Assembly: GCA_964550795.1 (NCBI GenBank)
Contig: CAZKBH010000021.1
Span: 15,389-79,388 of the forward strand
From: M3007 sp964550795
GTDB taxonomy: Bacteria; Bacteroidota; Bacteroidia; Chitinophagales; Saprospiraceae
DNA length: 64,000 nt
Direction of reading: 5' to 3'
The position numbers and the translations under genes were made by a program. Under the pieces are notes generated by a model. That model was given only the letters and a program-made list of their open reading frames with translations. It searched no databases and had not been told where the DNA came from. Below, piece after piece: positions 36,584 to 45,224 of the stretch (the first letter of the stretch is position 1; every line of letters starts with the position of its first letter).

Positions 36584-39500
36584 AGTTTACCCCACATTCC
36601 ACCCCGAGCAATTCCATTGCGGCAATAAATTCATTGCCAACCGTCACTTTTTTGGCCATTGAAGTGAAGGGCAATTTCTCTTTGTTCTGATAATCAATGA
36701 GTTCCACGTGTAAAGTGTGTTTGCCTTTGTGGCTGAGACAAATCTTCTCAAGCTGTTCGATGAACGGTGCGGTGATTTTTTCTACCGGAATTTTGAGTGT
36801 GATGGACTGCGTTTTTTCTTCGCCGATGGTTTCCAGGAGCCGAACGTTTAAAACCTTGAACTCCATCTCGTCGGAATTGTAGCGCTGCTTGTACTCGCCT
36901 TCGACATAAACGGTGGTGCCTTCTTCAAAAAAGGATTTGAACTTGGCATAACTCTCCGAAAACATCGTGATCTCCAAGGATCCCGTGTAATCCTGCAAGG
37001 TAAATCGGCCCCAGCCGGTCCCTTTTTGGCTGATTCGATGTTCTGCTTTGAGCACAAAACCCGCCACATTCACCTTCCGGCCCTTGAAATTTTCAATGTT
37101 GGCCAGCGGCGAAGCGAAGGTTTCCCACTCATAGCGGAAATCGTCGAGCGGGTGACCGCTGAGGTAGATGCCAACGACGTCGCGTTCTTTTTGGAGTTTA
37201 AAAATAAGGCCCCAATCCTCTGCTCTCGGGATTTTCGGCTCGGGAATACTGACGGAATCGGAGAGATCGCCAAACAGGGAATTGACCGACATCAGCTTGT
37301 CTTCCTGGTGCGCCGAACCATATTTGATGAGGTTTTCAATGAAGGTTTCATATTTATCCGTCGGCGCAAAAAACACGCCCCGTGCAATTCCAAAACTATC
37401 GAAAGCACCCGCGTACACGAGATTTTCCATCACTCGTTTGTTGACCACACGAAGACTTACCCGGCGCATAAATTCAAAAATGTCCTTAAACGGGCCTCCT
37501 TTTTTGCGTTCTTCGATGAGAATTTCAACGGCTGCTTCGCCCACCCCTTTCACGGCGCCCATGCCGTATCGGATATCGCCTTTTTTATTGACCGAAAAAT
37601 TAACGATAGACTCGTTCACATCAGGACTTTTGACGGCGAGGCCCATGCGCTTACATTCTTCTAGGAAAAAGGTGATTTTTTCAATGTTGCTTTGAGAATG
37701 CGTCAACACCGCCGCCATGTATTCGGATGGGTAGTGCGCTTTCAGGTAAGCCGTCTGGTAGGCCACAAAGGCATAGCAGGTCGAGTGCGATTTGTTGAAA
37801 GCGTAGGAGGCGAAGGCTTCCCAGTCGGTCCAGACTTTTTCGAGGGTTTTGGCGTCGTGGCTGCGGGCGGTTCCACCATCGATGAACTGGCCTTTCATCT
37901 TGTCCAGGACTGCTTTTTGCTTTTTACCCATGGCTTTCCGCAAAACGTCGGCATCACCTTTGGAAAAGCCAGCGAGTTTTTGGGAAAGGAGCATGATCTG
38001 TTCTTGGTAGACACAAATGCCGAATGTATCCTTGAGATATTCCTCCATATCCGCCAAATCATACGTCACCGCCTGGCGCCCATGTTTCCGGGCAATAAAA
38101 TCCGGAATATATTCCAGCGGACCCGGACGATACAACGCGTTCATCGCAATCAGGTCGTCAAATTTGTCGGGTTTCAGGTCGCGGAGGTATTTCTGCATGC
38201 CCGCACTTTCAAACTGGAACGTGCCGTTCGTTTCGCCTTTTTGGTAAAGTTCGTAGGTTTTTTTGTCGTCGAGCGGGATGTCGTCAATGCTGATTTTGAC
38301 CCCGTGATTTTGCTCGATGAGGATCAGTGCGTCGCGAATGATGGTGAGGGTTTTGAGACCCAAAAAGTCCATTTTGATTACCCCGGCATCTTCAATAATG
38401 GAGCCTTCGTACTGCGTGATGAGCAGTTCGGTTTCTTTGGAGGCATAGACCGGGATGATTTCCGTCAGGTCTTTTGGCGCAATGATGATGCCCGCCGCGT
38501 GGATGCCGGTGCCGCGCACGGAGCCTTCCAGGATCATGGCTTCTTTCAAAACCATGCCTTCGGGTGTATTGACGGCGGCTAAATGTTCGCGGAGTTTTTT
38601 GGCATTTTCGATGTCTTCCGGGCCCAGATTTTCTTTTTCTGCCAGGGAACCTTCGCCGGTAAATGGGGCGGTGAGCACGCGTTTGAGCGAGGTTCCGGGT
38701 TTATCGGGGACCAATTTGGCGAGCGCATTGGCCTGGTCGAGCGGCAAATCGAGTACCCGGGAAACGTCTTTGATAGACATTTTGGCGGCCATCGTGCCGT
38801 AGGTCACAATCTGCGCAACTTGCTGTTTCCCATACTTTTCTACCACATAATCAATGACTTTTTGCCGGCCTTCGTCGTCGAAGTCCGTGTCAATATCGGG
38901 CATGGATTTACGGTCAGGATTCAGGAATCGTTCGAACAGCAACTGGTATTTGATCGGGTCAATGTTCGTGATGCCGATACAATACGCCACCGCGCTGCCC
39001 GCCGCTGATCCACGTCCCGGGCCAATGAACACCCCGATGTCTTTGCCGTGGTTAATGAAATCGGCCACGATCAGGAAGTAGCCGGCAAACCCCATGGTTT
39101 TGACCGTGTGCAACTCAAAATTGAGGCGATCTTCGACTTCGGGCGTGATTTCCCGGTACTTTTTCCGGGCACCCTCAAAGGTCAGGTGGCGGAGGTAGTC
39201 GTCCTGGGTTTGAAATTCCTGCGGCACTACAAAATTGGGCAGCAGGATGTCTTTTTTCAGTTTCAGGTGCTCGCATTTATCCACGATTTCCATGGTATTG
39301 TCCAATGCCTGCGGCACGTCTTTGAACAAAGCACCCATTTCGGCCTGCGTTTTGAAATAAAACTGGTCGTTCCAGAACGCAAAACGCCCACCTTTCATCA
39401 CGGTGCCTTCTTCCACAAATTCCCGAATGGCGGGCGTGGCTTGTTTTTCGCCGGTGTTCACACAGAGCAGAATATCGTGGGCGTTGGAGTCTTTTTGGTC

Positions 39501-40136
39501 TACATAATGCGAGTCGTTGGTGCAGATCACTTTCACTTTGTATTCCTCGGCCCAGCGGAGCAAAACCTCGTTCACGCGATCCTGCTCGGCCATCTGATGT
39601 CGTTGAATCTCAATGTAATAGTCCTCCCCAAAGATATCGAGCCACCATTCGAATTCTTTCTTGGCGGTAGCTTCGTCTTTTCTCAAAATAGCCTGCGGCA
39701 CCATGGCACCAATGCAACAAGTAGTGGCGATGAGGCCTTCGTGGTACTGCAAAATCAGCTCCTTGTCAATGCGCGGGTATTTGCCGTAAAGTCCCTGAAT
39801 ATAGCCCAAAGAGCAGAGTTTGACCAGATTTTTGTAGCCTTCCGGGTTCTTTGCGAGGAATAATTGGTGGAAACGTTTGTCCTTGTCCTCCTTCGTAAAA
39901 GTCCGCCGATGCCGGTCTGTCACGACATAAAATTCGCAGCCCACGATGGGTTTTACGCCCTCGTGTTTAGCGGCTTCAGCCACAAATTGGAACACGCCGA
40001 ACATATTGCCGTGGTCAGTGATGGCCAGGGCTTTCATGCCATCGGCGGCTGCTTTTTTGAACAGGCCGGGGATGGAAGCGGCCCCGTCGAGCAGGGAGAA
40101 TTGGGTATGGCAGTGGAGGTGGGCGAAGTTTGGCAT
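36582..40136 (-). CDS. dnaE: DNA polymerase III subunit alpha
   Basis: The 1184-residue replicative polymerase has an N-terminal PHP domain with HLHCHTQFSLLDG and ITDHGNMFGVF (metal ligands intact), then the polymerase palm with PDIDTDFDD (about residues 412-420) and GRGSAAGS, fingers, a helix-hairpin-helix, and an OB domain (VNVAGFVLKAEHRISQKG). It copies the chromosome with the beta clamp. The start is the ATG at 40136 (MPNFAHLHCHTQ). The open frame extends another 51 codons, but these are translated palindrome repeats (HGTAFRSTTTRNSVPW). The repeat array begins 9 nt upstream of the ATG, so the leader is made of repeats. Its stop overlaps the 7-bp array before murA. Confidence 0.96.
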   Translation of the reverse strand: MPNFAHLHCHTQFSLLDGAASIPGLFKKAAADGMKALAITDHGNMFGVFQFVAEAAKHEGVKPIVGCEFYVVTDRHRRTFTKEDKDKRFHQLFLAKNPEGYKNLVKLCSLGYIQGLYGKYPRIDKELILQYHEGLIATTCCIGAMVPQAILRKDEATAKKEFEWWLDIFGEDYYIEIQRHQMAEQDRVNEVLLRWAEEYKVKVICTNDSHYVDQKDSNAHDILLCVNTGEKQATPAIREFVEEGTVMKGGRFAFWNDQFYFKTQAEMGALFKDVPQALDNTMEIVDKCEHLKLKKDILLPNFVVPQEFQTQDDYLRHLTFEGARKKYREITPEVEDRLNFELHTVKTMGFAGYFLIVADFINHGKDIGVFIGPGRGSAAGSAVAYCIGITNIDPIKYQLLFERFLNPDRKSMPDIDTDFDDEGRQKVIDYVVEKYGKQQVAQIVTYGTMAAKMSIKDVSRVLDLPLDQANALAKLVPDKPGTSLKRVLTAPFTGEGSLAEKENLGPEDIENAKKLREHLAAVNTPEGMVLKEAMILEGSVRGTGIHAAGIIIAPKDLTEIIPVYASKETELLITQYEGSIIEDAGVIKMDFLGLKTLTIIRDALILIEQNHGVKISIDDIPLDDKKTYELYQKGETNGTFQFESAGMQKYLRDLKPDKFDDLIAMNALYRPGPLEYIPDFIARKHGRQAVTYDLADMEEYLKDTFGICVYQEQIMLLSQKLAGFSKGDADVLRKAMGKKQKAVLDKMKGQFIDGGTARSHDAKTLEKVWTDWEAFASYAFNKSHSTCYAFVAYQTAYLKAHYPSEYMAAVLTHSQSNIEKITFFLEECKRMGLAVKSPDVNESIVNFSVNKKGDIRYGMGAVKGVGEAAVEILIEERKKGGPFKDIFEFMRRVSLRVVNKRVMENLVYAGAFDSFGIARGVFFAPTDKYETFIENLIKYGSAHQEDKLMSVNSLFGDLSDSVSIPEPKIPRAEDWGLIFKLQKERDVVGIYLSGHPLDDFRYEWETFASPLANIENFKGRKVNVAGFVLKAEHRISQKGTGWGRFTLQDYTGSLEITMFSESYAKFKSFFEEGTTVYVEGEYKQRYNSDEMEFKVLNVRLLETIGEEKTQSITLKIPVEKITAPFIEQLEKICLSHKGKHTLHVELIDYQNKEKLPFTSMAKKVTVGNEFIAAMELLGVECGVN

Positions 40137-40144
40137 GTTAGTAC

Positions 40145-40474
40145 GCCGGAACGCTGTTCCGGCACAGTTTGTATCACGGAACGCTGTTCCGTGTGGTTGT
40201 ACCACGGAACGCTGTTCCGTATGGTTGTACCACGGAACGCTGTTCCGTGTGGTTGTACTACGGAACGCTGTTCCGTGTGGTTTTACCACGGAACGCTGTT
40301 CCGTGTGGTTTTACCACGGAACGCTGTTCCGTGTGGTTAAATAATAAGCCGGAACAGCGTTCCGGCATACACGCGCACGGAACGCTGTTCCGTGTGATTA
40401 AATAACAGGCCGGAACAGCGTTCCGGCATACACACGCACGGAACAGCGTTCCGGCATACACGTAGCGTTCCGCG
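40145..40474. repeat. Tandem palindrome array, 28-bp units on GGAAC-GCT-GTTCC
   Basis: Eleven copies of GGAACGCTGTTCC or its reverse complement GGAACAGCGTTCC, plus a partial twelfth (40463-40474), fill the space between dnaE and the RAYT gene. Copies 2-7 form a direct tandem with a 28-bp period (CACGGAACGCTGTTCCGTGT then GGTTGTAC). Copies 1, 8 and 10 are the GCCGGAAC-GTTCCGGC form in changing orientation; copy 11 has mixed arms. This is the layout of REP/BIME clusters next to their transposase. Confidence 0.93.
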
Positions 40475-40486
40475 ACACGGTCTGGT

Positions 40487-41116
40487 TCAAAAGAGCGCTG
40501 GTTTTGCAAAAGTGGACGGCCATTGATGCCATTCTTTTACCAAACAAGCCTTCACGGGGTTTCGAAGTATATAATTCACAATCCGATAAAACTCTTTTTC
40601 TGACCGCACCACATGGTCATAAGATTCTTCTTCCCAAAATGATCCTTCCAGTCCTAGGCTCCGATTGCTATGTAAGCCAGTAAACTTTTTCAAATCCTGC
40701 ATTACTTTGAACAACACTGGCGCATTTGGCATCAGGGTCATCATCATATGAACATGATTGGGCATGATGGTGTAAGCATGTAGATCGTATAGCTTCCCAT
40801 CGCGATGTTGAAGGGCCTCTGAAACGATCTCGGCTACCCGATGCTCTCGCAGCCAATATGGCCCATTAGGATTCGTGTCTAAAAATTCATCCGTTGCAGC
40901 AAAAAGCCGCTTTTGCTCAATGTAAATCTGTGCACGTTTTTCCCATTCAGTCCAATTTTTCTGTTCCAAAATGCTTCGCTGTAAAAGTTCATAGTTTTCA
41001 CGTAGATTACGAATCACCTCCATGGGAATAGAGCCAGCAGGCCGAAAGGTCACGAAAAAAGTGGCTTCCGCAGGTTGGAAATGGGGTAGTTTTCGATCGT
41101 AAAAATGTGCATGCAT
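40487..41116 (-). CDS. REP-associated tyrosine transposase (RAYT, Y1_Tnp/IS200-like)
   Basis: The 209-residue protein has the HUH motif in MPNHVHMMM (H121, H123) and the catalytic Tyr in EESYDHVVRSEKEF (Y166), ending with NYILRNPVKACLV, all typical of TnpA-REP/RAYT proteins. These single-strand nucleases cut at REP palindromes and are thought to spread them, and usually have no inverted-repeat ends of their own. The gene ends 13 nt from a dense palindrome array that should be its substrate. Both catalytic elements look intact and the frame is whole, so activity is plausible. Confidence 0.9.
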   Translation of the reverse strand: MHAHFYDRKLPHFQPAEATFFVTFRPAGSIPMEVIRNLRENYELLQRSILEQKNWTEWEKRAQIYIEQKRLFAATDEFLDTNPNGPYWLREHRVAEIVSEALQHRDGKLYDLHAYTIMPNHVHMMMTLMPNAPVLFKVMQDLKKFTGLHSNRSLGLEGSFWEEESYDHVVRSEKEFYRIVNYILRNPVKACLVKEWHQWPSTFAKPALF

Positions 41117-41203
41117 GGGTTTTCATAACTTCTTGGGGTTGTAGGTTTGCGCAAAAATAAAACAAAGTGTTGAACAATAAAATCCTTTTAGCAAACAAAT
41201 TTG

Positions 41204-42220
41204 CTACCCAAACACCTCCTGCAACACCCGCAACGCCGAGCCTCGATACTTCGCAACAACCTGGTCTGAGGTTTTTTCAGGCAGCAAATAAGGCATTTCT
41301 TCCAAGATTTTCAGCCATTGCACCGACCTAAAACTGGAAAAATTTCCGCCGGAAAACGGCTGTGGATGCGACTGGATAATACCGACTGCGAGGAGGTATG
41401 ATGGAGAGCGGCTCCGGTTTGGATTTTGTGCCGGAACAGCGTTCCGGCCTACACTAAAAACCAGGTCGCCGATTTGCATTCGCCTGGCCCAGCAGCGGAG
41501 TTTTTGAAGTAAAAGCTCAGGATATTCGCTTTTTAACCGATTTATCTCCTCTTCAAAAAGTGTCTCATCCCACATCCGGTAAGCCCTCCAAAAAGGCAAC
41601 AGCAAATTTTCTGCATCGAAAGGGATTTGATTTTCAGAAAAGACAACACTGCGCTCGATTTTCAATTTGTCCAAACGAACGAGCCAAACTTTTGATCCAC
41701 AACTCACTTTTTTGCGCAAATCGCTGATCGGAAACTGCGTTTTTTCAAATAATGGGAAAGCGGCAAATATCTTAACATCTGCATACCGCACTTGAAAAAT
41801 GCGTTGGGCAGAGGCTTTTTGACGCTTCAATTCTTCACGAAACGCGGACACCATCACCGCTTCATCCGTAAGCAAAAGGTTTTCGGCATTGGAATTATAG
41901 GTCCAATTGAAAGAGCCTGTGAGCAGCAGGCTGTCATCTAAAATTGCAAATTTGTGATGCATCAACCCAGCCGCCCGACAAGCCCAAAGTTTACCGCCGG
42001 ATCGGATAAATTGTTGAAAATCAAGCCCGCCTTCGCGGATATTCTGGCTGTCATATTCGAGCAAAAGTTCTACCTGAACTCCTGCGTTCAAACGTCCAAG
42101 CAAAATTTCAAAAATGTCTTTGTGAGAAAACCAGCAAACTGCAATGCAGATACTATGTCTTGCTTCGGAAAGGTGACGGCAAATGTGTTGGGGCAAGTTT
42201 TGAAAATAGGCAGCTTTCAT
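41204..42220 (-). CDS. Phospholipase D-like (HKD) domain protein
   Basis: The 338-residue protein has one HKD motif: H88-H-K90-FAIL-D95 followed by SLLLTGSFNWT, and an N-terminal strand SICIAVCWFSHKDIFEILL. This matches the PLD-like nuclease group (Nuc, MitoPLD) that works as a dimer with one HKD per chain, often on nucleic acid. The C-terminal half (after residue 130) is unrecognised. Residues about 255-265 (VGRNAVPAQNP) are encoded by a palindrome of the neighbouring array inserted in frame. It lies upstream of the RAYT on the same strand, 87 nt apart. A defence or repair role is possible but unsupported. Confidence 0.75.
   Translation of the reverse strand: MKAAYFQNLPQHICRHLSEARHSICIAVCWFSHKDIFEILLGRLNAGVQVELLLEYDSQNIREGGLDFQQFIRSGGKLWACRAAGLMHHKFAILDDSLLLTGSFNWTYNSNAENLLLTDEAVMVSAFREELKRQKASAQRIFQVRYADVKIFAAFPLFEKTQFPISDLRKKVSCGSKVWLVRLDKLKIERSVVFSENQIPFDAENLLLPFWRAYRMWDETLFEEEINRLKSEYPELLLQKLRCWARRMQIGDLVFSVGRNAVPAQNPNRSRSPSYLLAVGIIQSHPQPFSGGNFSSFRSVQWLKILEEMPYLLPEKTSDQVVAKYRGSALRVLQEVFG
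41430..41448. repeat. REP palindrome inside the PLD-like gene
   Basis: GCCGGAACAGCGTTCCGGC is a perfect palindrome with 8-bp arms around AGC, identical to units 8 and 10 of the array at 40145-40474. It is read through in frame on the minus strand. Confidence 0.93.
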
Positions 42221-42407
42221 TGGTTCATGGGCGGCGCTGATTTTGGGTAAATTTAAAACAAATGGTTGGGATTTTGCAGTGATGTGGAAAACTTGTTTTT
42301 TTGACGCCTACCATTTCTAACCCCATGGATTTTGGGCTCCACAGAACTTTCAGTTCATCTAACGAGTTGGTTCGTCCAATAAAACAATTGCTGGATGAAT
42401 CAAGATA

Positions 42408-42713
42408 TTAAGTTATTGGATGTCGTTGCACTCTTTTAGAACTCCCCGCCGCCGCCACCACCAGTATTTCCTCCCCCAGCACCGCCTCCAACTTAGCCAG
42501 GCTCTTCAAAGTGAAATTGTGCTCCCCAGCGAGCCACTTGCTGATTTCCGATTCACTTTTCCCCAAGGCTTGGGCCAGGTCTCGCCGCTTCATGCCTTTG
42601 CGATCCAGTATGGCCTGCACCCGGTCGAGGATGTCGGTATATTTTTGGATGAAAATGTGCGTTTCGGCGGGGATTTCATCCAGTGTTTGGCGAAAAAGAC
42701 TTTTAGTTGCCAT
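42408..42713 (-). CDS. XRE-family HTH antitoxin (HigA-like)
   Basis: The 101-residue protein contains a helix-turn-helix of the Cro/C1 type: LDRKGMKRRDLAQALGKSESEISKWLAGEHNF. HigA-type antitoxins bind the toxin and the operon promoter. It follows the putative toxin gene by 3 nt, the HigBA order (toxin first). The C-terminal tail is Ala/Ser-rich with basic residues (AAAGSSKRVQRH). Confidence 0.78.
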   Translation of the reverse strand: MATKSLFRQTLDEIPAETHIFIQKYTDILDRVQAILDRKGMKRRDLAQALGKSESEISKWLAGEHNFTLKSLAKLEAVLGEEILVVAAAGSSKRVQRHPIT

Positions 42714-42716
42714 GAT

Positions 42717-43241
42717 TTAGAGCAAAATATCGTGTTCAGTACCATCGAAATTCGTGATTCGACGGGTGGTCTGTTCAATGAGAATCGTCTTGTCCTGCAC
42801 TGCTTCCCAGATCATTCGCGCGAAATGTTGTGCCTCACGGAATTTTCGGGCAAGATCTTCGCTGGCTTGAGCGGTTTGGGCCGTTTTGAGACCTCCATTG
42901 AATAGCACTACTAGATTATCATTCAAGCGAGTGCAGTAAAGGCGCAACGGATTTCCGAAAAAATTGATCTCAATTCCATTGATCTCAAAAGTTCCTTTGG
43001 GAGGCAATGCAGATGCTGCATCCTCGTGGCGACTGAAATAGTGTCTGCGAGCACCTTTTCGTTCACCCATATCGGCCAATAGTGCAGCAATTTGCTGATA
43101 AAATGGCCGATATTCTTCCGAGTTGGCAAATCGAATCACAAATTTATTGGTTTCATTTTCCTTCGATTCATCCCAACGGACAGAATAGTAAGTTACGAGC
43201 GCGAACGCATCATCAAATATCTCAAGGACAAAGTTCTTCAC
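42717..43241 (-). CDS. Putative toxin partner of the XRE protein
   Basis: The product is about 174 residues. The C-terminal half has INFFGNPLRLYCTRLNDNLVVLF and a GGLKTAQTAQ segment, resembling RelE/HigB-type or Gp49-like host-inhibition toxins (small beta-sheet RNase fold). The N-terminal half (FVLEIFDDAFALVTYYSVRW) is unrecognised, longer than a normal HigB. The start is uncertain: a GTG at 43241 is chosen. The frame is open to a GTG at 43388 overlapping the epimerase stop, but the additional residues (FLSFVYKQHFLFYIC) look non-coding. Toxin activity is inferred from the fold-like segment and the HTH partner. Confidence 0.5.
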   Translation of the reverse strand: MKNFVLEIFDDAFALVTYYSVRWDESKENETNKFVIRFANSEEYRPFYQQIAALLADMGERKGARRHYFSRHEDAASALPPKGTFEINGIEINFFGNPLRLYCTRLNDNLVVLFNGGLKTAQTAQASEDLARKFREAQHFARMIWEAVQDKTILIEQTTRRITNFDGTEHDILL

Positions 43242-43384
43242 TTTTAAGTTAAGTTCAAGGGTTTTATCTAAATTATTTAAACGAATTCTTGTGCAAATAT
43301 AAAACAAAAAGTGTTGTTTATAAACAAAGCTTAGAAAATTTGTGTCTAAATAACGGTCAAACACCTCCTGCAAAGCCCACCCCC

Positions 43385-44404
43385 TCACCCCAAAATCTTC
43401 ACCCCATACCCCTCACCCTTCGCCTCCAAATACTGCGCCGCCGTTTCCCTGATCGTCTGCCCAATGGGCCGATACTCAAATCCAAAAACGGAGCGCGATT
43501 TTTCATTCCCGTAGGTGAAGTTCGTCACACTGGCGCGGGCGCTTTCTTTGGTCGCGAGCGGGGTGGTTCCCAGGATTTTTTCCTTTAGCCATTCCACGCG
43601 CCAGGCTACTTCGGCCAACAAAGGCCCAACTGTGATCGGCGGTGGCGCAACCCCCAATTCAGTGGCAATCATCCCGAAAAACTGCCGGTGCGAAAGATTG
43701 TCGCTGTTCAAAATATACCGCTCTCCCGTAATGTCACTTTCCATGAGCTGCACCATAAATTGAACCACATCGCGCACATCCACAAAACCGGAGCCGCCGC
43801 TGGGACAAAACTTCAGACCCGCATCAATTTTTTTGAAAAAACCGGACATCCCTTCCTCCCAGTCTTTGCTACCCACGATCACCGAAGGACTCACAATGGC
43901 CGCCGATAAACCCTCTGCAATGCCACGTTGCACTTCCATTTCCGCCGCGTATTTGCTCTGGGCATAGCGGCTGTTCTGTTTACTCTCCACCCATTTGCAG
44001 TTCTCGTCCAAATGTGGCCGATTGGCTGTCCGGCCCAGTGCCGCGATGCTGCTCACATGTACCAATCTTTTTACCCCAAAATCAATACAGAGATTTACGA
44101 CGTTTTTGGTGCCTTCTACATTGATGTTCATCATTTTACGCGCATCTTTTGGATGAAAAGACACCATGGCAGCACCATGAAAAACATGGGTGACGCCTTG
44201 GAATGCGTCCTCTAAAGCACCCAAATCACAGACATCCGCTTCCGCCCATTCTACCTGCTCCGCTACCCCATCGAGGAACGCGAGACTGCTGGACGCGCGC
44301 CTCAGACCACGGACTTTGTAGCCCTTTTGCAACAACAAACGAATCAAATACGAACCCACAAAACCAGTGGCTCCGGTGACTAAAACGAGCGAATCTTGTT
44401 TCAT
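43385..44404 (-). CDS. NAD(P)-dependent epimerase/reductase (extended SDR)
   Basis: The 339-residue extended short-chain dehydrogenase begins with the nucleotide-binding glycine motif VTGATGFVGSYL and has the active-site Y-x3-K in RYAQSKYAAEME. The overall type is that of dihydroflavonol-4-reductase-like or 3-beta-HSD-like reductases acting on a keto or sugar-nucleotide group. The substrate is unknown. It follows the cytochrome c gene by 6 nt, so the two are likely co-transcribed, though a functional link is not obvious. Confidence 0.83.
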   Translation of the reverse strand: MKQDSLVLVTGATGFVGSYLIRLLLQKGYKVRGLRRASSSLAFLDGVAEQVEWAEADVCDLGALEDAFQGVTHVFHGAAMVSFHPKDARKMMNINVEGTKNVVNLCIDFGVKRLVHVSSIAALGRTANRPHLDENCKWVESKQNSRYAQSKYAAEMEVQRGIAEGLSAAIVSPSVIVGSKDWEEGMSGFFKKIDAGLKFCPSGGSGFVDVRDVVQFMVQLMESDITGERYILNSDNLSHRQFFGMIATELGVAPPPITVGPLLAEVAWRVEWLKEKILGTTPLATKESARASVTNFTYGNEKSRSVFGFEYRPIGQTIRETAAQYLEAKGEGYGVKILG

Positions 44405-44410
44405 AAAGTT

Positions 44411-44767
44411 TTACTTTTTGAACGTTTGCGTGTATTCAGCCACCGCCAGAATTTCCTCCGGATTAAGGATTGAGCCGAATGGAGTCATGAGTTTTTTGCC
44501 GTTGGTAATGATATTTACGCGCTCTTCGAGGGTCAGTATGCTCTGGCCAAGATCTTTGGCACCGTTCAAGCCGAGCGCACCATCCACACCGTGGCACGTC
44601 ACGCAGTTTTGCCGAAATACAGCCATTCCATCCGGGACCAATTTTGAACTTTCGCCTTGGGCCGCAGGGCTGCGTTGGGCGGTGTCGTTATCGCTGGAAC
44701 CACAAGCGGCAGCAAAAAGCAGCGCAAACCCAAACGTCGTATTTAAAATTCTTAGCATGTTATTCAT
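44411..44767 (-). CDS. Cytochrome c lipoprotein
   Basis: The 118-residue protein has a lipoprotein signal (FAAAC with C22) and one heme c site C55-V-T-C58-H59, with a likely sixth-ligand Met in KKLMTPFG. It is a small class I cytochrome c anchored to a membrane and facing the periplasm, for electron transfer. An internal ATG (44758, MLRILNTTF) is an equally good start for the signal peptide. The first gene of a two-gene unit with the epimerase. Confidence 0.87.
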   Translation of the reverse strand: MNNMLRILNTTFGFALLFAAACGSSDNDTAQRSPAAQGESSKLVPDGMAVFRQNCVTCHGVDGALGLNGAKDLGQSILTLEERVNIITNGKKLMTPFGSILNPEEILAVAEYTQTFKK

Positions 44768-45122
44768 TTTTATAAAATTGCCGTTTAGTCCCTAAATTGT
44801 TAGTTTTGACTAAAAACAGGGCAAAGATGGCCTAGGTTTCTGGCTTTGGGCTAAAATTTGTGGCTTGATTTTGGCCCAAGGCGTTACAATAGAATTTTTT
44901 AAAATTGGCCCTTGTGTGCCAAATGTAAATGACAAGATATTTTAGTGTTTGTTCATAGTGTTTGTTTTTTGTTTTGTCCCTGTCGAGTAGCAATATTTGA
45001 CAGGGTTCTTTTGTCTGAACGCATAGTTTTTTTTGACTTTTTTTTCGCCAAACCCACTTTTTTTCATTTTTGGCACAGGTTTGGTTAACTATATATTGCT
45101 TCATACAATAGAAACGGTTTAG
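44768..45122. other. AT-rich intergenic stretch
   Basis: No convincing gene. A weak hairpin CCCTGTC/GACAGGG (44978-45005) followed by TTCTTTT on the plus strand is present but follows no plus-strand gene. A 102-codon open frame here is low-complexity and begins inside the terminator. Confidence 0.6.
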
Positions 45123-45162
45123 TGAAAAAGCCCAAGGCAAACGTGCCTTGGGCTTTCTTTTT
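45123..45162 (-). terminator. Terminator of the LamG T9SS gene
   Basis: AGCCCAAGGCA (45129-45139) pairs with TGCCTTGGGCT (45144-45154). On the minus strand it ends in TTTTTC. It lies 71 nt after the stop of the gene ending at 45225. The plus-strand side also has T residues, so it could work both ways. Confidence 0.8.
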
Positions 45163-45224
45163 ATAGTCCATTGTCAGACTAATAAACATTTTCTGAAATT
45201 GAGACCTCACTCAAATTGCGCGAT

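Noticed and set aside
37692..38582. Long frames antisense to dnaE (also 37026-37664 and 39048-39863)
   Set aside because: All are shadows of the conserved DNA polymerase gene.
40137..40289. 51-residue N-terminal extension of DnaE
   Set aside because: It is translation of palindromic units (HGTAFR, RNSVPW); the PHP domain begins at MPNFAHLHCH.
40145..40474. CRISPR array
   Set aside because: The units are palindromes with the same short linker each time, not constant repeats with unique spacers, and a RAYT gene rather than cas genes is adjacent.
44832..45140. 102-codon small gene
   Set aside because: It starts inside a terminator, is Lys/Asn-rich AT-driven sequence, and has no ribosome binding site or motif.
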